DNA of 64,000 nucleotides from JAGTVG01 sp964543195. GTDB taxonomy: Bacteria; Bacteroidota; Bacteroidia; Cytophagales; Cyclobacteriaceae. The stretch lies in the NCBI GenBank assembly GCA_964543195.1, contig CAZIXF010000025.1, positions 8,354 through 72,353 on the forward strand. The letters are read 5' to 3'. The notes beneath the pieces were generated by a model. The model saw only the letters and a program-made list of their open reading frames with translations, made no database searches and was not told the origin of the DNA. Below, in pieces: positions 19,285-27,396 of this stretch. Each line of letters begins with the position of its first letter. Position 1 is the first letter of the stretch. Made by a program: the position numbers and the translations under genes.

Positions 19285-19686
19285 TTAATCAGTTTTACTC
19301 ATCGTAAGCATACCATGCTGCAAACCTTTCAGGGATTTGAGTTTATCCGCTAATTCCGTTAATATTGCCGCCTTGCCCTTAACCGCCACAATTTCCAGGC
19401 AGATATCATCGTCCAGATGAAAATGCTGGGATGAAAGAATTACATCATGATATTGATGTTGGATATCAGTAAGCTTGTTGACAATGCCCCTTTTATTATG
19501 ATTAAAAACCAGCGTCAATGAGCCTGCTACTACATTATTGCATCGCCATTTTTTCCTGATTATATTATTGTTTATCAGATGCCTGATAGCCTGAGACCTG
19601 TTGGCAAGTAAATTATCAGACATGTAAGAATCCAGTTCTTCTAACAATTCCTTTTCTAGCGAAACACCAAACCTGACTACTGACAT
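19285..19686 (-). CDS. nikR: Nickel-responsive ribbon-helix-helix regulator NikR
   Basis: 133 residues, the standard NikR length. The N-terminal ribbon-helix-helix begins VVRFGVSLEKELLEELD with NRSQAIRHLI. The C-terminal ACT-like domain keeps all four high-affinity nickel ligands: H77, H88, H90 and C96 align with E. coli H76, H87, H89 and C95 (segment HQYHDVILSSQHFHLDDDIC). NikR binds Ni2+ and then represses nickel uptake genes. It is first in the leftward transport operon and divergent from larE. Repeated GTGTTAC-like half-sites directly upstream suggest autoregulation. Confidence 0.95.
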   Translation of the reverse strand: MSVVRFGVSLEKELLEELDSYMSDNLLANRSQAIRHLINNNIIRKKWRCNNVVAGSLTLVFNHNKRGIVNKLTDIQHQYHDVILSSQHFHLDDDICLEIVAVKGKAAILTELADKLKSLKGLQHGMLTMSKTD

Positions 19687-19687
19687 C

Positions 19688-19715
19688 GTGTTACTTTTTT
19701 CTAAATTTGTGTAAC
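19688..19715. promoter_or_regulatory. Putative NikR operator in the nikR/larE divergent region
   Basis: GTGTTAC (19688-19694) and GTGTAAC (19709-19715) are a direct repeat with 14 bp between them (21-bp period). The same bases also read as an inverted repeat GTTAC-N16-GTAAC. The site ends 1 bp before the nikR ATG on the leftward side and is 172 bp before larE. It could control nikR and possibly the lar genes. Binding is inferred. Confidence 0.62.
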
Positions 19716-19781
19716 TTCTGGTAAATTTAATTTATATTTATCATTTATTAAAAATATTGATATGTTTTTTAAGTGGTACGT

Positions 19782-19789
19782 TAAATTTG
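19782..19789 (+). promoter_or_regulatory. Possible Bacteroidota -7 element for the lar operon
   Basis: TAAATTTG matches the Bacteroidota -7 consensus TAnnTTTG. A TTGA (19757-19760) lies 21 bp upstream as a weak -33 element. This would give a leader of roughly 90 nt before larE. It was identified by eye; AT-rich DNA gives such matches by chance. Confidence 0.35.
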
Positions 19790-19887
19790 ATCCTTTGGTT
19801 AAGAAGTGGAGAAAGTGCAAACAAATAAATTATAAATTCATCAGAATCCTTATGTCCTGATAATATCCGCCAGGAAAAATAATATTT

Positions 19888-20697
19888 ATGAAAGAATTGG
19901 TACAGAAACTGAAAAATTGGTACGCTCAACGGGATAAGGTGATTATTGCCTTTTCGGGAGGGGTGGATTCCTGTCTTGTGGCATACCTTGCCCGGCGATT
20001 TAAGGGAAAAGAGAACGCTTTGGCAGTCATATCAAATTCTGCCAGCTTGAAATCAAAAGACCTGGAAATCGCTCATCAATTTTGTTCACTCTATGATATC
20101 GATCTTGAAGAAATTAATACCAGGGAATTTGAAGATCCCAATTACCGGGTTAATCCGGTAAATCGATGTTATTTCTGCAAAACTGCTTTATACACAATGC
20201 TGGAGGATCTTATTTTACAGAAATATCCGGGTCATACAATACTTAATGGAAATAACCTGAGTGATCAGGGAGATTACCGGCCGGGGCTTGAGGCGGCACG
20301 GGAACATGAGGTCCGCAGTCCCCTGGCGGAATGTGGAATAGAGAAATCGGATGTTAGGAAACTGGCAAAACATTTTGATCTTTTCACCTGGGATAAACCG
20401 GCCAGCCCATGTCTCAGCAGCCGTTTTCCGTATGGGGAGACCATTACCATAAAAAAATTGCGGATGGTAGAGGAGGCCGAAAATATATTGAATGAATATG
20501 GTTTCGAAGAGGTTAGGGTAAGGCATTACGGGGATCATGCCAAAATTGAAGTACCGGATCATTTAATAGGAAAATTAAAGAAACGATATAATGAGATCGA
20601 ACCAATGGTTCTTAATCTGGGATATCGGCATTGTTCAATCGATGATGAAGGACTTGTGTCGGGTAAATTAAACAGAGTGATAAAAGATGTCAGATAG
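19888..20697 (+). CDS. larE: LarE, ATP-dependent sulfur transferase for nickel-pincer cofactor
   Basis: 269 residues. The PP-loop motif SGGVDS is at residues 23-28, where ATP adenylates the pyridinium substrate. The motif KPASPCLSSRFPYG places Cys175 at the position of the sacrificial Cys176 of L. plantarum LarE. There is no nearby three-Cys cluster motif, so I predict the sacrificial single-Cys mechanism, which converts Cys to dehydroalanine. LarE adds sulfur twice to make the dithiocarboxylate precursor of NPN. The gene is first in the lar operon, divergent from nikR, and overlaps larB by 11 bp. Confidence 0.94.
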   Translation: MKELVQKLKNWYAQRDKVIIAFSGGVDSCLVAYLARRFKGKENALAVISNSASLKSKDLEIAHQFCSLYDIDLEEINTREFEDPNYRVNPVNRCYFCKTALYTMLEDLILQKYPGHTILNGNNLSDQGDYRPGLEAAREHEVRSPLAECGIEKSDVRKLAKHFDLFTWDKPASPCLSSRFPYGETITIKKLRMVEEAENILNEYGFEEVRVRHYGDHAKIEVPDHLIGKLKKRYNEIEPMVLNLGYRHCSIDDEGLVSGKLNRVIKDVR

Positions 20698-21352
20698 AAT
20701 AAATCTTGATCTGAGCCGGGAAAAACGACTTGGTTTCCCTGAAGCTATATACGGGGCGAATAAAGAAGCCGGAATTATTTCAGAGATCATAAAAAGATTT
20801 CAGGAAATCAATAAGCCCGTTTTGATTACAAGACTGCAGAAGGAAAAATATGAAGAAATTAGCATAAACCACAATCCGCTCTTCTATGATGAGATTTCAG
20901 GTGTTTGTGTGGCTGGAGAATTTCCAAAATCCGACGACATGAACTCAGTAGGGGTTATTTCTGCAGGGACAACAGATGCTTATGTGGTGAATGAAGCTTT
21001 CTACACCTTAAAATTCCATGGGCTTCAGGCTGAAACGATCCAGGATATAGGGGTTTCCGGACTGCACAGGCTGCTGAACAGGCTCGATGAAATAAGTAAA
21101 TTCAAGGTGCTTATTGTTATTGCTGGTTTTGAAGGTGCCTTGCCTACGGTGGTTGGAGGATTGTTGCCCCAACCATTAATTGCCGTTCCTACAAGTATCG
21201 GGTATGGTATTGCCAATAATGGGAAGGTCGCTTTAAATGCCATGCTGACAAGTTGTGCAAATGGAATTACTGTGGTGAATATAGATAATGGTTACGGGGC
21301 TGCGATGGCGGCTTATCGCATATTAAATTCATTTAAAAAAAATAATACATAA
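20687..21352 (+). CDS. larB: LarB, nicotinate adenine dinucleotide carboxylase/hydrolase
   Basis: 221 residues. The C-terminal half is PurE-like with GGLLPQPLIAVPTSIGYG and MLTSCANGITVVNIDNGYGAA; Cys190 is in the position of the reported substrate-binding Cys. LarB carboxylates NaAD at pyridinium C5 and releases AMP, giving the dicarboxylate used by LarE. The ATG at 20687 lies inside the end of larE, which suggests translational coupling. larC follows after 8 bp. Confidence 0.94.
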   Translation: MSDRINLDLSREKRLGFPEAIYGANKEAGIISEIIKRFQEINKPVLITRLQKEKYEEISINHNPLFYDEISGVCVAGEFPKSDDMNSVGVISAGTTDAYVVNEAFYTLKFHGLQAETIQDIGVSGLHRLLNRLDEISKFKVLIVIAGFEGALPTVVGGLLPQPLIAVPTSIGYGIANNGKVALNAMLTSCANGITVVNIDNGYGAAMAAYRILNSFKKNNT

Positions 21353-21360
21353 TCTTTCAA

Positions 21361-22542
21361 ATGAGCATATTAAAAATAGAAGCTTTTTCGGGACTTAGCG
21401 GAGATATGTTTCTCAGCTCATTGGCTGAACTCTGTGATGCACATGATGAAATAAAAACTCTTCCCTCCCGGTTGAATATTGAAGAAGAAGCTGAAGTGGT
21501 CATCAAGAAAACAAGTAAAAAAGGTATTGTATGTAAGCATGTAAAGATTATTGATAAAAAGAAAGACTCCGAACCGGCACACCATCACAGACATCTTTCC
21601 GATATCAACCGGATTATCGAACAGGCAGATATATCGGCTAAAGCTAAACAAATTGCCAAAAAGATATTTTTATTATTAGGGGAAGCCGAATCCATTGTAC
21701 ATGGCGTGTCCATTGAAAAAATCCATTTTCATGAAGTAGGTGCCATCGATTCTATCCTGGATATTGTCGGAGCAGCCGTGTTGATTGATAAGCTCGATGT
21801 TTCAATAACATATTGTACAACCATAACCACGGGTTCGGGTTTTGCAAGTACGGAACACGGGCGTTTACCGGTACCGGCCCCTGCTACCAAGAACCTGTTG
21901 AAAGGTTTCCCTACTCAAGCAGGTAGTATCGAGAGTGAATTGGTAACACCCACAGGAGCGGCTATACTGAAATATCTGGATCCTGATTTTTCCATTCCAC
22001 CCCTCATCGATGAAAAGATTGCTTATGGAGCTGGTAAAAAAGAATTTGAAATACCTAATATGCTGAGGATATCACTGTGTAAGACCACGTATCCCGGTGA
22101 TACAATAACCATTATGCAAACCAATATAGATGATATGTCAGGAGAATATCTTGGCATTGAATTTCAGGAAAAATTATTGGAGCTGGGGGCCCTGGATTTT
22201 CATTTTCAACAGGTAATAATGAAGCGTGGACGTCCGGGTGTGGTATTAAATGTGCTGGTAAGAAGAGAAAATACCAACCAAATTGCAGATTACATTTTCC
22301 GGAATACCTCATCAATTGGTATTCGTTATCACGATGCCGGTCGTTTTGAGCTGAAGAGAAGTTCCAGGGAAATTGAGACTCAATTTGGCAAAGTTAAAAT
22401 GAAGGATGTACAGGTCCCGGGTTATCCCGTACGTTCCAAACCCGAGAGTAAGGATATTATAGCTATAGCTGAAAAAGAAAATAAGAGTTCATTTTATGTG
22501 TTACATCAAATCTTAAAAAACAATGAAAACGAAAGTAATTAA
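21361..22542 (+). CDS. larC: LarC, nickel insertase for the pincer nucleotide (unsplit form)
   Basis: 393 residues in one uninterrupted frame, whereas L. plantarum makes LarC by programmed frameshift between larC1 and larC2. Family motifs include the start KIEAFSGLSGDMFLSSL, the His-rich EPAHHHRHLSDIN near residue 75 and IHFHEVGAIDSILDIVG near residue 120. The C-terminal half carries QTNIDDMSGEYLG. LarC is a CTP-dependent nickel metallochelatase that completes NPN. Its last 20 bp overlap the start of a His-rich membrane peptide gene. Confidence 0.95.
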   Translation: MSILKIEAFSGLSGDMFLSSLAELCDAHDEIKTLPSRLNIEEEAEVVIKKTSKKGIVCKHVKIIDKKKDSEPAHHHRHLSDINRIIEQADISAKAKQIAKKIFLLLGEAESIVHGVSIEKIHFHEVGAIDSILDIVGAAVLIDKLDVSITYCTTITTGSGFASTEHGRLPVPAPATKNLLKGFPTQAGSIESELVTPTGAAILKYLDPDFSIPPLIDEKIAYGAGKKEFEIPNMLRISLCKTTYPGDTITIMQTNIDDMSGEYLGIEFQEKLLELGALDFHFQQVIMKRGRPGVVLNVLVRRENTNQIADYIFRNTSSIGIRYHDAGRFELKRSSREIETQFGKVKMKDVQVPGYPVRSKPESKDIIAIAEKENKSSFYVLHQILKNNENESN

Positions 22543-22774
22543 CAAATTTCTTTTACCCGTATTGATGGTTTTACTTATGCCGGCCTTGGCAAGCGCACAT
22601 CCCGGTCATGAACATAGTGGAGGTTTCTGGGATACATTTACTCACTTTTTGTTTACCTATTATATTTATATCATCCTGTCGATGGTATTTATAGCCGGTA
22701 TTTTCAGGTATCTCTACCTGCTGAAATCACAGAATAAGCAGAAAGCAATCAGCAGTACCGAAAAAAAAGAATAG
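22523..22774 (+). CDS. Small His-rich single-pass membrane protein coupled to larC
   Basis: 83 residues. A signal peptide (cleavage near ASAHP) is followed by the potential metal-binding segment HPGHEHSGG, a hydrophobic segment (FTYYIYIILSMVFIAGIFRYLY) and a short charged tail. I do not recognise a family, although the HPGHEH-type N-terminus resembles that of HupE-like nickel permeases. ATG at 22523 is inside larC in another frame, so its translation is probably coupled to larC. A terminator about 110 bp later makes it the last gene of the lar operon. A role in nickel or metal handling in the envelope is an inference. Confidence 0.75.
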   Translation: MKTKVINKFLLPVLMVLLMPALASAHPGHEHSGGFWDTFTHFLFTYYIYIILSMVFIAGIFRYLYLLKSQNKQKAISSTEKKE

Positions 22775-22882
22775 GTATATTATAAAACAAAAAGCACGGT
22801 TCGCCTTTTTCAGGGCTAATCATAGATCCGGGTTTTTTTGCCCTATGTAGCTATTCAGGGTTTTGAACAGAGAAAAATTTGA

Positions 22883-22916
22883 AAAAGAGCTTCAATTTGT
22901 GGATTGGAGCTCTTTT
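22883..22916 (+). terminator. Terminator of the lar operon
   Basis: A 14-bp near-perfect stem: AAAAGAGCTTCAAT (22883-22896) pairs with ATTGGAGCTCTTTT (22903-22916) with one mismatch and a 6-nt loop. The right arm ends in a short T run. Its place 108 bp after the last lar-operon gene fits transcription termination. Confidence 0.75.
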
Positions 22917-23220
22917 CATTAGTTGTCGACCGGGCAAGCTTTTTGATGAAATTGGTTTAAATGCCAGCCAGGATGATTAATTTCGGCATTTGGTGATCAG
23001 TCGTTTTATATTCCCCTTGAATAAATTAAAAGCCAGTGAATATTGAATGGGCCCGGAACCGGTATAATAAAAGCCTTAAAAAAAATTGCCCGGATGGACC
23101 GGTATGCAGGAAACATCTGGTAATGATGATTATTGTATAAAAATCTGCGATTTGCCATCAATTTCAGATGATTTATGAATATTTTTTCATAAAAATCTTT
23201 TCATTTCAGTAAATGCCGGA

Positions 23221-23261
23221 TATATTTGCGTCATTGTTGCATTTAAAATCAAGTTGCATTT
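23221..23261 (+). promoter_or_regulatory. Promoter and putative metal-regulator box of the Fur-family gene
   Basis: TATATTTG (23221-23228) fits the Bacteroidota -7 consensus TAnnTTTG. Directly after it, GTTGCATTT occurs twice (23236-23244 and 23253-23261) with a 17-bp period, and the second copy touches the GTG start at 23262. The repeat would therefore cover the transcription start and leader, a good place for autorepression. No other copy was seen before the downstream genes, so this may control the whole operon. Confidence 0.5.
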
Positions 23262-23669
23262 GTGGAATCGGTTGATATTTTAACCAGTCATAATCTGAAA
23301 AGGACAAGCTGCCGTGAAGGCATAATTGATGTAATATTGGCGGCGGATAACCCCTTGGGTGAGAAGGAAATACGTGAAAAATTATACGGTAATTATGATC
23401 GTACAACGTTTTATCGTTCCTTTAAAACACTCGAGGAACATAAAGTAATCCACAAGATTGTTGTAGATAATAACCTGGTGAAATATGCGCTTGATAACTC
23501 TATAACGCATAAAAAAGAGCATGCCCATTTTTATTGCAAAGCATGTAATTCAGTAAAGTGTCTTGAAAATGTACCTGTTGAATTTCCGGTTCTCCCTGAC
23601 GGATACAGTGGAACGGAAACAGAATTGATCATCAAGGGAACTTGTGCCTTATGTAGGGAAGAAACCTGA
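23262..23669 (+). CDS. Fur-family metalloregulator (probable Zur-like)
   Basis: 135 residues. An N-terminal winged helix (residues 10-85) contains DRTTFYRSFKTLEEHKVIHKI. The dimerisation domain carries KKEHAHFYCKACNSVKCLEN and a final CALC, a pair of CxxC motifs that usually hold structural zinc. It starts at GTG 23262, with no better ATG nearby. The downstream ZnuD-like receptor and His-rich lipoproteins suggest zinc sensing (Zur). Iron or peroxide sensing cannot be excluded. Confidence 0.85.
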   Translation: MESVDILTSHNLKRTSCREGIIDVILAADNPLGEKEIREKLYGNYDRTTFYRSFKTLEEHKVIHKIVVDNNLVKYALDNSITHKKEHAHFYCKACNSVKCLENVPVEFPVLPDGYSGTETELIIKGTCALCREET

Positions 23670-24027
23670 AAACTTGGAAAGCCGAAACAGACATATCATT
23701 CTATTTTTAATTGTGATCTATCTCTTTCCGATCGGTTTACAATCCATCCATATTTTCCGACACCAATCAAATATTTTATCAGATTTGGAACGAGATATTC
23801 CAGCGGTCATCATTAATGATCTGAATACCTATTCCGGAGAGGCAATAGGTGTAAAGGACCATTGCCTGTTATGTGACTTTCAATTTTTTATTAATAATCT
23901 GCCTGTTTTTCAGGTATATAATATCGTAATTCCATTTTACGATGCTGATTACAAGAAACCACAAATAGAAGATCGCTCATTTAGTTTTATTACTCTTAAT
24001 TCACCACGTGCTCCTCCCGTTTCGTAA
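23644..24027 (+). CDS. Small membrane-anchored protein with HCLLC motif
   Basis: Up to 127 residues from GTG 23644, overlapping the regulator gene by 26 bp; a TTG at 23676 would give a shorter form. There is one N-terminal hydrophobic segment (HIILFLIVIYLFPIGLQSI). A short outside region holds the motif DHCLLCDFQFF, a possible metal or thiol site. I know of no named family. Similar small proteins with a His/Cys motif occur beside metal TonB receptors in Bacteroidota (recollection, not searched). Context suggests a periplasmic metal accessory role. Confidence 0.65.
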   Translation: MPYVGKKPENLESRNRHIILFLIVIYLFPIGLQSIHIFRHQSNILSDLERDIPAVIINDLNTYSGEAIGVKDHCLLCDFQFFINNLPVFQVYNIVIPFYDADYKKPQIEDRSFSFITLNSPRAPPVS

Positions 24028-24086
24028 TCAGTTCCGTTTCTCTATTCTTTTTAGTTTCATTTGATTGTTTAAGTCATAGATTAAAA

Positions 24087-26510
24087 ATGTGGAGATTGTT
24101 CATCCTCCTGGTTTGCATAAATGCTATATATGCTACGGTTTCCGGCCAGAGCAGGCCGGCGATATCCGGAATTGTGTTTGGTGTGAAATATCAACCTCTG
24201 ATCGGTGCGTCGGTTATCCTGTATCCTCCGGGAAAAGGTACGGTCACCGATGCGGAAGGCAGGTATTCAATCGAGGATTTGGAAAAAGGTACCTATGAAG
24301 TTGAAGTTTCGTTTATAGGATACAAAACTTATATTGATACCATACGGATAGAAGGGGACATTACCTATGATGCCAAACTTACGTTTGTTTCATTGAGCCT
24401 GCAGGAAGTGATCGTATCGGAAAATTATGCCGAATCCAGGAAAAAGGAAGAATCCCTGAGCATGGAAATTGTAAGTGATGAATTCCTGAAAAAAAATCTG
24501 GGAGGAAGCCTAATGAAAACCCTGGAAAGGTTACCGGGAGTCACCGCCATTGATATTGGTGCAGGCCAGTCTAAACCGGTAATCCGTGGTCTTGGTTTTA
24601 ACAGGGTAGTGGTAGTTGAAACCGGAATAAAGCATGAAGGTCAGCAATGGGGAGCAGATCATGGGCTTGAAATCGATCAGTTTGCGCTTGACAATATTGA
24701 AGTAATCAAAGGTCCTTCATCCCTGGAATATGGTTCAGATGCTATTGCCGGAGTTATCCATGTGATACAAAAATCCCTGCCGTCCGAAAATTCCATCAGT
24801 GGAACAATTGATCTGACAGGTAAAGCTAATAATAACCTGATGGGTACTTCCATTCGGTTATCCGGCCGGAAAAAATCCCTTTTTGGTTCCATCCGGGCAA
24901 CAATCCTTGATTACGGCGATTATAAAATACCCGCCGATAGTGTGGATATTTATTCTTACCGGGCTCCCCTCTTTAAAAATCATTTGCGAAACACTTCCGG
25001 AAATGATAAGAACCTGCACTTATCATTCGGATATATGAATCACATTTTTCAAACCAGGTTTTTTGTCAGTAATGTAAACAGCAAAAGCGGTTTTTTTGCC
25101 AATGCTCATGGTTTGGAACCACGAAATGTCGATACCAATTTGCATGACAGATCCAGCAGGGACATACACTATCCGTTCAAGCAGGTTAATCACTTCAAAA
25201 TAATCAATAAAAGTCAGTGGAGCCTGAAGGAATTACGATTTGAATCCAACCTTGGTTTTCAGCATAATTTTAGGCAGGAATGGAGCCAGTATGTAGATCA
25301 TGGTTACATGCCGCCTATGTTTCCAGATACGCTTGCTTTTGATGCTGATCTGGAGCGGCAGTTTTATAAGGACATCTATTCGGGTAATCTTAAAGCTTCC
25401 TATCAGCTTGAAAAAACTTCATTTGCTGCTGGATTCAACAACATTTATGAAGTTAATAATATCAATGGTCGCGGTTTTATTATTCCAGCTTTCAGGAAGT
25501 TTAATATGGGAGGCTATGTTCTGGTAAAACATGCATTTTCTGAAAGCAGCCTGATGCTGGCGGGGCTGCGATATGATCATTGTAACATTAAGACCGACAG
25601 CTATTTTGACTGGTTTTCATCTCCTGATATTAAAGGATTGGATACAATAATGACGTATCTTCAAAGGGCAGAAGCTGTAAACCGTTACTTTTCAAACCTG
25701 TCATGGTCTGTTGGATACCATTTTAATCCTGAGAATTTTTCCCTTAGGCTTAATGCCGGAAAAAGCTTCCGCATACCCATTGCCAAAGAACTTGCTGCCA
25801 ATGGAGTAAATTACCACAATTTCAGCTATGAAGTTGGCAATCCGGGTTTATCCCCAGAAATTTCCTATCAATTCGATATTGGAATTGAATACAATCACAG
25901 GAAATTCGCCATTGGCGCTACACCTTTTCTGAATTATTTCTCCAATTATATATACCTGAATCCGAGTGCCGAACATGACAGGCTATACGGGAACGGGAAC
26001 CAGATTTTCTATTATACCCAGAGTGAGGTTTTCCGTTATGGGGGTGAGATCCATACGCATCATCAATTGACGAAAGAATTTCAATTGGGTCTTATCGGGG
26101 AATATGTGTATGCCCGGCAGCTGTCCGGTAAAAAAAAGGGATTTACGCTACCGTTTTCACCACCTGCTTCTGCACTATTTAATGTCCGGTATCAGAGATC
26201 CGGTTTATATTTCTTTGAAAATGTTTATATAAGCGTCGATTATCGCATTACAGCTTCACAGAATAACATCGTACCCCCCGAAGATCCAACCCAGGGGTAT
26301 CAGCTAATAAATGTGGGACTGGGAAGTGAAATAAAGCTGAAAAATCAATCGGTGGTTTTCGCATTTCAGGCGCAAAACCTGTTAAACAGTAAATATTTTA
26401 AACATACCAGTTATTACAGGCTGATAAACATTCCTGAACCGGGAAGAAATTTCATATTGAACATAACGATTCCTTTTCATCGAAGTTTCAATCATAACAG
26501 TGATTTCTAA
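24087..26510 (+). CDS. TonB-dependent receptor, ZnuD-like (probable zinc)
   Basis: 807 residues. A signal peptide ends near VSGQS. A carboxypeptidase-like regulatory domain (residues 25-105; GTVTDAEGRYSIEDLEKGTYEV) comes next, then a plug with RLPGVTAIDIG, VIRGLGFNRVVVVE and GQQWGADHGLEID, a signature I associate with zinc/haem-type receptors of this phylum. The barrel ends in aromatic strands near FILNITIPF. The gene lies in an operon after a Fur-family regulator and before two His-rich DUF4625 lipoproteins. Zinc is the best guess for substrate. Confidence 0.9.
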   Translation: MWRLFILLVCINAIYATVSGQSRPAISGIVFGVKYQPLIGASVILYPPGKGTVTDAEGRYSIEDLEKGTYEVEVSFIGYKTYIDTIRIEGDITYDAKLTFVSLSLQEVIVSENYAESRKKEESLSMEIVSDEFLKKNLGGSLMKTLERLPGVTAIDIGAGQSKPVIRGLGFNRVVVVETGIKHEGQQWGADHGLEIDQFALDNIEVIKGPSSLEYGSDAIAGVIHVIQKSLPSENSISGTIDLTGKANNNLMGTSIRLSGRKKSLFGSIRATILDYGDYKIPADSVDIYSYRAPLFKNHLRNTSGNDKNLHLSFGYMNHIFQTRFFVSNVNSKSGFFANAHGLEPRNVDTNLHDRSSRDIHYPFKQVNHFKIINKSQWSLKELRFESNLGFQHNFRQEWSQYVDHGYMPPMFPDTLAFDADLERQFYKDIYSGNLKASYQLEKTSFAAGFNNIYEVNNINGRGFIIPAFRKFNMGGYVLVKHAFSESSLMLAGLRYDHCNIKTDSYFDWFSSPDIKGLDTIMTYLQRAEAVNRYFSNLSWSVGYHFNPENFSLRLNAGKSFRIPIAKELAANGVNYHNFSYEVGNPGLSPEISYQFDIGIEYNHRKFAIGATPFLNYFSNYIYLNPSAEHDRLYGNGNQIFYYTQSEVFRYGGEIHTHHQLTKEFQLGLIGEYVYARQLSGKKKGFTLPFSPPASALFNVRYQRSGLYFFENVYISVDYRITASQNNIVPPEDPTQGYQLINVGLGSEIKLKNQSVVFAFQAQNLLNSKYFKHTSYYRLINIPEPGRNFILNITIPFHRSFNHNSDF

Positions 26511-26531
26511 TTTTAACTAAATTATACAATT

Positions 26532-27389
26532 ATGGACAAATTATCTAAACTAATGACTTTTGTTGTCGCTGTAATCAGCATTCTCTTTTTCAGTTCCTGT
26601 GAGAAAGAGAATGAGGTTATCCCCAGACCTATAATTACCTTAACTGAACTGGGTTATAAGAACACGAAAACCGGCTATGCTGGAAGTGATTTACATATTG
26701 ATGCGGAAATTATAGCCGATGGGAAAATTGATGTTATAACCATCGAGATCCATCCGGAAGGAGAGCATGAGGAAAACAGAATTTCTATTGTGTTACATGA
26801 AGGAGAATGGGAAGTTGATACCATGTATACGAAGTTTTCCGGATTGAAAAACACCACTTTTCACGAGCATGTTGATATACCCATTGACGCAGATACGGGA
26901 CATTATCATTTTCACATTAAAGTGACTGATCTAGAAGGGCAACAAACCAGTGTTGAAGAAGAAATTCTAATACAATATCCGGATGATGATGTATCTCCAG
27001 AAATCACTGTATTGACTGCTCCGACCAGTAACCAGGTTTTCAATAATGGAGAGACGATCAGCATTTCCGGTTCGGTAAGTGATGATAAAGCCTTGGGAGG
27101 ACTGTATATTGGATTGGTTCCTGAGGGGCAGAATTTATCCGATGCGGAAGTCAATGCCACCAATACAATCACATTGTTGCATACCCACGATTTCGATAGT
27201 CCGGCTATGCATGAGTTTACATCAAGTATTACCGTTGGGGCTGCCAAAGACAATGATATTTCCCCGAAAGATATAACTGGAAATATAGCGTGGCAATCCG
27301 CCGATTATTATATTGTGGTAAAATGTAAAGATGCTTTTGGAGCGAATTGGACGTATTCAAATCATTATTCGATAGTTATAAATTACTGA
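26532..27389 (+). CDS. DUF4625 lipoprotein, long form
   Basis: 285 residues with lipobox LFFSSC at about residues 18-23. Two beta-sandwich segments are visible. The first is rich in His and acidic residues (EIHPEGEHEENR, TTFHEHVDIPIDADTGHYHFHIKVTD), the pattern expected of metal-binding DUF4625 domains. The second resembles a cadherin/Ig-type repeat (ISISGSVSDDKALGGLYIGLVPEG) and also has a late LLHTHDFD motif. It probably sits on the outer membrane and feeds metal to the receptor encoded 21 bp upstream. Confidence 0.8.
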   Translation: MDKLSKLMTFVVAVISILFFSSCEKENEVIPRPIITLTELGYKNTKTGYAGSDLHIDAEIIADGKIDVITIEIHPEGEHEENRISIVLHEGEWEVDTMYTKFSGLKNTTFHEHVDIPIDADTGHYHFHIKVTDLEGQQTSVEEEILIQYPDDDVSPEITVLTAPTSNQVFNNGETISISGSVSDDKALGGLYIGLVPEGQNLSDAEVNATNTITLLHTHDFDSPAMHEFTSSITVGAAKDNDISPKDITGNIAWQSADYYIVVKCKDAFGANWTYSNHYSIVINY

Positions 27390-27396
27390 TTCAAAT

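Larger units (their letters stand above)
22775..23261. other. 487-bp non-coding interval between the lar and zinc-type operons
   Basis: No gene is supported here. The first part holds a terminator hairpin (22883-22916). The last 40 bp hold a promoter element and a direct repeat before the Fur-family gene. Between these I see only low-complexity, AT-leaning sequence with scattered short stems. Confidence 0.6.

Noticed and set aside
24677..24892. Minus-strand frames inside the ZnuD-like receptor and other long genes
   Set aside because: They lie fully within well-supported coding sequence and have no recognisable features.
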